Source of the DNA: Nageia nagi
Lineage: Eukaryota; Pinophyta
Direction of reading: 5' to 3'
NCBI GenBank assembly: GCA_050084985.1
Contig: JBITNC010000001.1
Location: 192,696,001 to 192,760,000 of the forward strand
Length of the DNA: 64,000 nucleotides
Shown: positions 63,101-64,000 of the stretch, in pieces
Position numbering within the stretch: position 1 is the first letter of the stretch
Layout of the letters: the number at the start of each line of letters is the position of its first letter
Notes under the pieces: generated by a model
Databases searched by the model: none
The model's input: only the letters and a program-made list of their open reading frames with translations
Told to the model about the DNA's origin: nothing
Program-made: the position numbers and the translations under genes

Positions 63101-63990
63101 TGTTGATTCATCTAAATATTTTCTTGAAAGATGTGAATTATCTCTCCTAGATTTGATAAGGTGGTGTTTATTGCTTGGAAATTAGTGCTCCTTAGAATAT
63201 AAGAGGTGACTATGGGTGGAGGTTTACCATATAGGGCTTCATATGAAGTCATCTTGATGGGTATATGATATGAAGTGCTATACCACCATTCTACTAAAGT
63301 CATCCATTTTACACAATGAATTAGTTGGATGGATGCAAAGTAATGAACATATGTTTCTAAGCATTTATTAATAATCTCTATTTGACCCATCTATTTGAGA
63401 GTGATATGCTAAGCTCATATTGAGTTTAGTATCATGAATTTTGAAGAAATCCTAAAAGAACCTACTAGTGAATGTTGGGTCATGATCACTAATAATGATG
63501 GATGGCATACCATGGAGTTTAAAAATATTATCAAGAAAAAGTTGTACAACATTTACAACTTTGTAAGGGTGTGCCAAAGGGAAAAAATGCACATATTTTG
63601 AGAGACAATCCACCACTTACATGATAACATATTTTCCATATGATTTTGGGAAGCCTTTAATAAAATTCATTGAGATATATTTCTAGGTGCACTTAGGTAT
63701 GGGTAGAGGTTGAAGCAATCCTAGGATGCCCACTATCTCACCTTTCTATCGTTAATAAACATCACATTCTAATACAAATTTATTGATATCTTGTTTCATA
63801 CTTAGCCAATAGAAGGAGTGAATCATTCATCAGTAGATTTTTAGGAACCTAGAATGCCAAGTTATTAGTGTCAAATGTAACTCTTGAAGTATCTATTCTT
63901 GACATGATGAGTTTACCAGAAAAGCAATATAATCTTTGAATCTAGAATTCCATCATGCCAAGAGAAGGGGGTTTTCTTGCTTGATCGATT
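63101..63990 (-). pseudogene. Chromovirus integrase core (decayed)
   Basis: The open part (63112-63390) reads IEIINKCLETYVHYF, VEWWYSTSYHIPIKMTSYEA and LYGKPPP, a standard gypsy integrase segment. Upstream in broken frames are MNFIKGFPKS (first catalytic Asp changed to Asn), VVDCLSKYVHFFPLAHPYK and ISDHDPTFTSRFF with the second Asp kept. The zinc-binding end is at the window edge. Confidence 0.87.
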
Positions 63991-64000
63991 TGCAACTATT

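Larger units (their letters stand above)
62213..64000 (-). mobile_element. Ty3/gypsy chromovirus, 3' part, cut by window end
   Basis: The 3' LTR (62213-62604) is followed inward by minus-strand chromodomain-like, integrase C-terminal and integrase core sequence. The rest of the element, with reverse transcriptase, gag and the 5' LTR, lies beyond the window. The left flank ends in AATTC (62208-62212), the expected target-site copy. Frames are decayed. Confidence 0.88.

Overview
This is a window of plant nuclear DNA. It is strongly AT-rich, carries intron-containing genes, and is dominated by old, stop-riddled retrotransposons nested in one another. The element types (Ty1/copia, Tat-type and chromovirus Ty3/gypsy, L1-like LINE, CACTA, plant mobile domain) and the long diluted intergenic space suggest a land plant with a large repeat-rich genome. 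A gymnosperm is my guess, but nothing in the window proves it.

The only gene that looks intact is ribosomal protein eL37 (RPL37), + strand, four coding exons between 26075 and 27867. It sits in a small island (about 25.8-29.6 kb) that is richer in CpG and unique sequence than the rest, with a telo-box upstream of the start.

Layout. 1-4.3 kb: AT-rich DNA with a 60-bp minisatellite built on the inverted repeat GGAGCACATGCTCC, then three tandem copies of a unit of roughly 0.95 kb that carry more of it. 4.7-12.4 kb: unrecognised coding-like remnants, a solo LTR (6393-6882), then exon-like pieces of a broken FCP1/NLI-interacting-factor (NIF) phosphatase-like gene with tandemly duplicated exons. 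12.4-20.6 kb: a full-length minus-strand copia element inserted inside that NIF-like exon; removing it with one target-site copy restores the frame. 20.6-24.2 kb: the rest of the NIF-like gene, a tandem duplication of about 950 bp, and a 1.1-kb CACTA-type element in the second copy. 24.3-25.8 kb: AT-rich. 25.9-27.9 kb: RPL37. 28-34 kb: low-information intergenic DNA with a perfect 22-bp palindrome. 34.1-38.6 kb: degraded L1-like LINE. 38.8-40.9 kb: an unrecognised degraded ORF interrupted by a solo LTR of the copia family. 41-46.7 kb: mostly unrecognised DNA. 46.7-55.1 kb: a full-length Tat-type gypsy element with a second RNase H and tandem repeats before its 3' LTR, inserted in a plant-mobile-domain (PMD) exon. 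56.0-61.6 kb: a gypsy-type element with gag and protease but no reverse transcriptase, inserted in a repeat whose empty copy lies at 43.6-44.3 kb. 62.2 kb to the end: the 3' part of a minus-strand chromovirus.

Apart from RPL37 the reading frames do not work together; they record layered insertion and decay. Many stops in the elements fall where family members have Gln, which fits C-to-T decay of methylated DNA. Domain names come from recognising sequence motifs by eye, not from searches, and boundaries of decayed domains are approximate.
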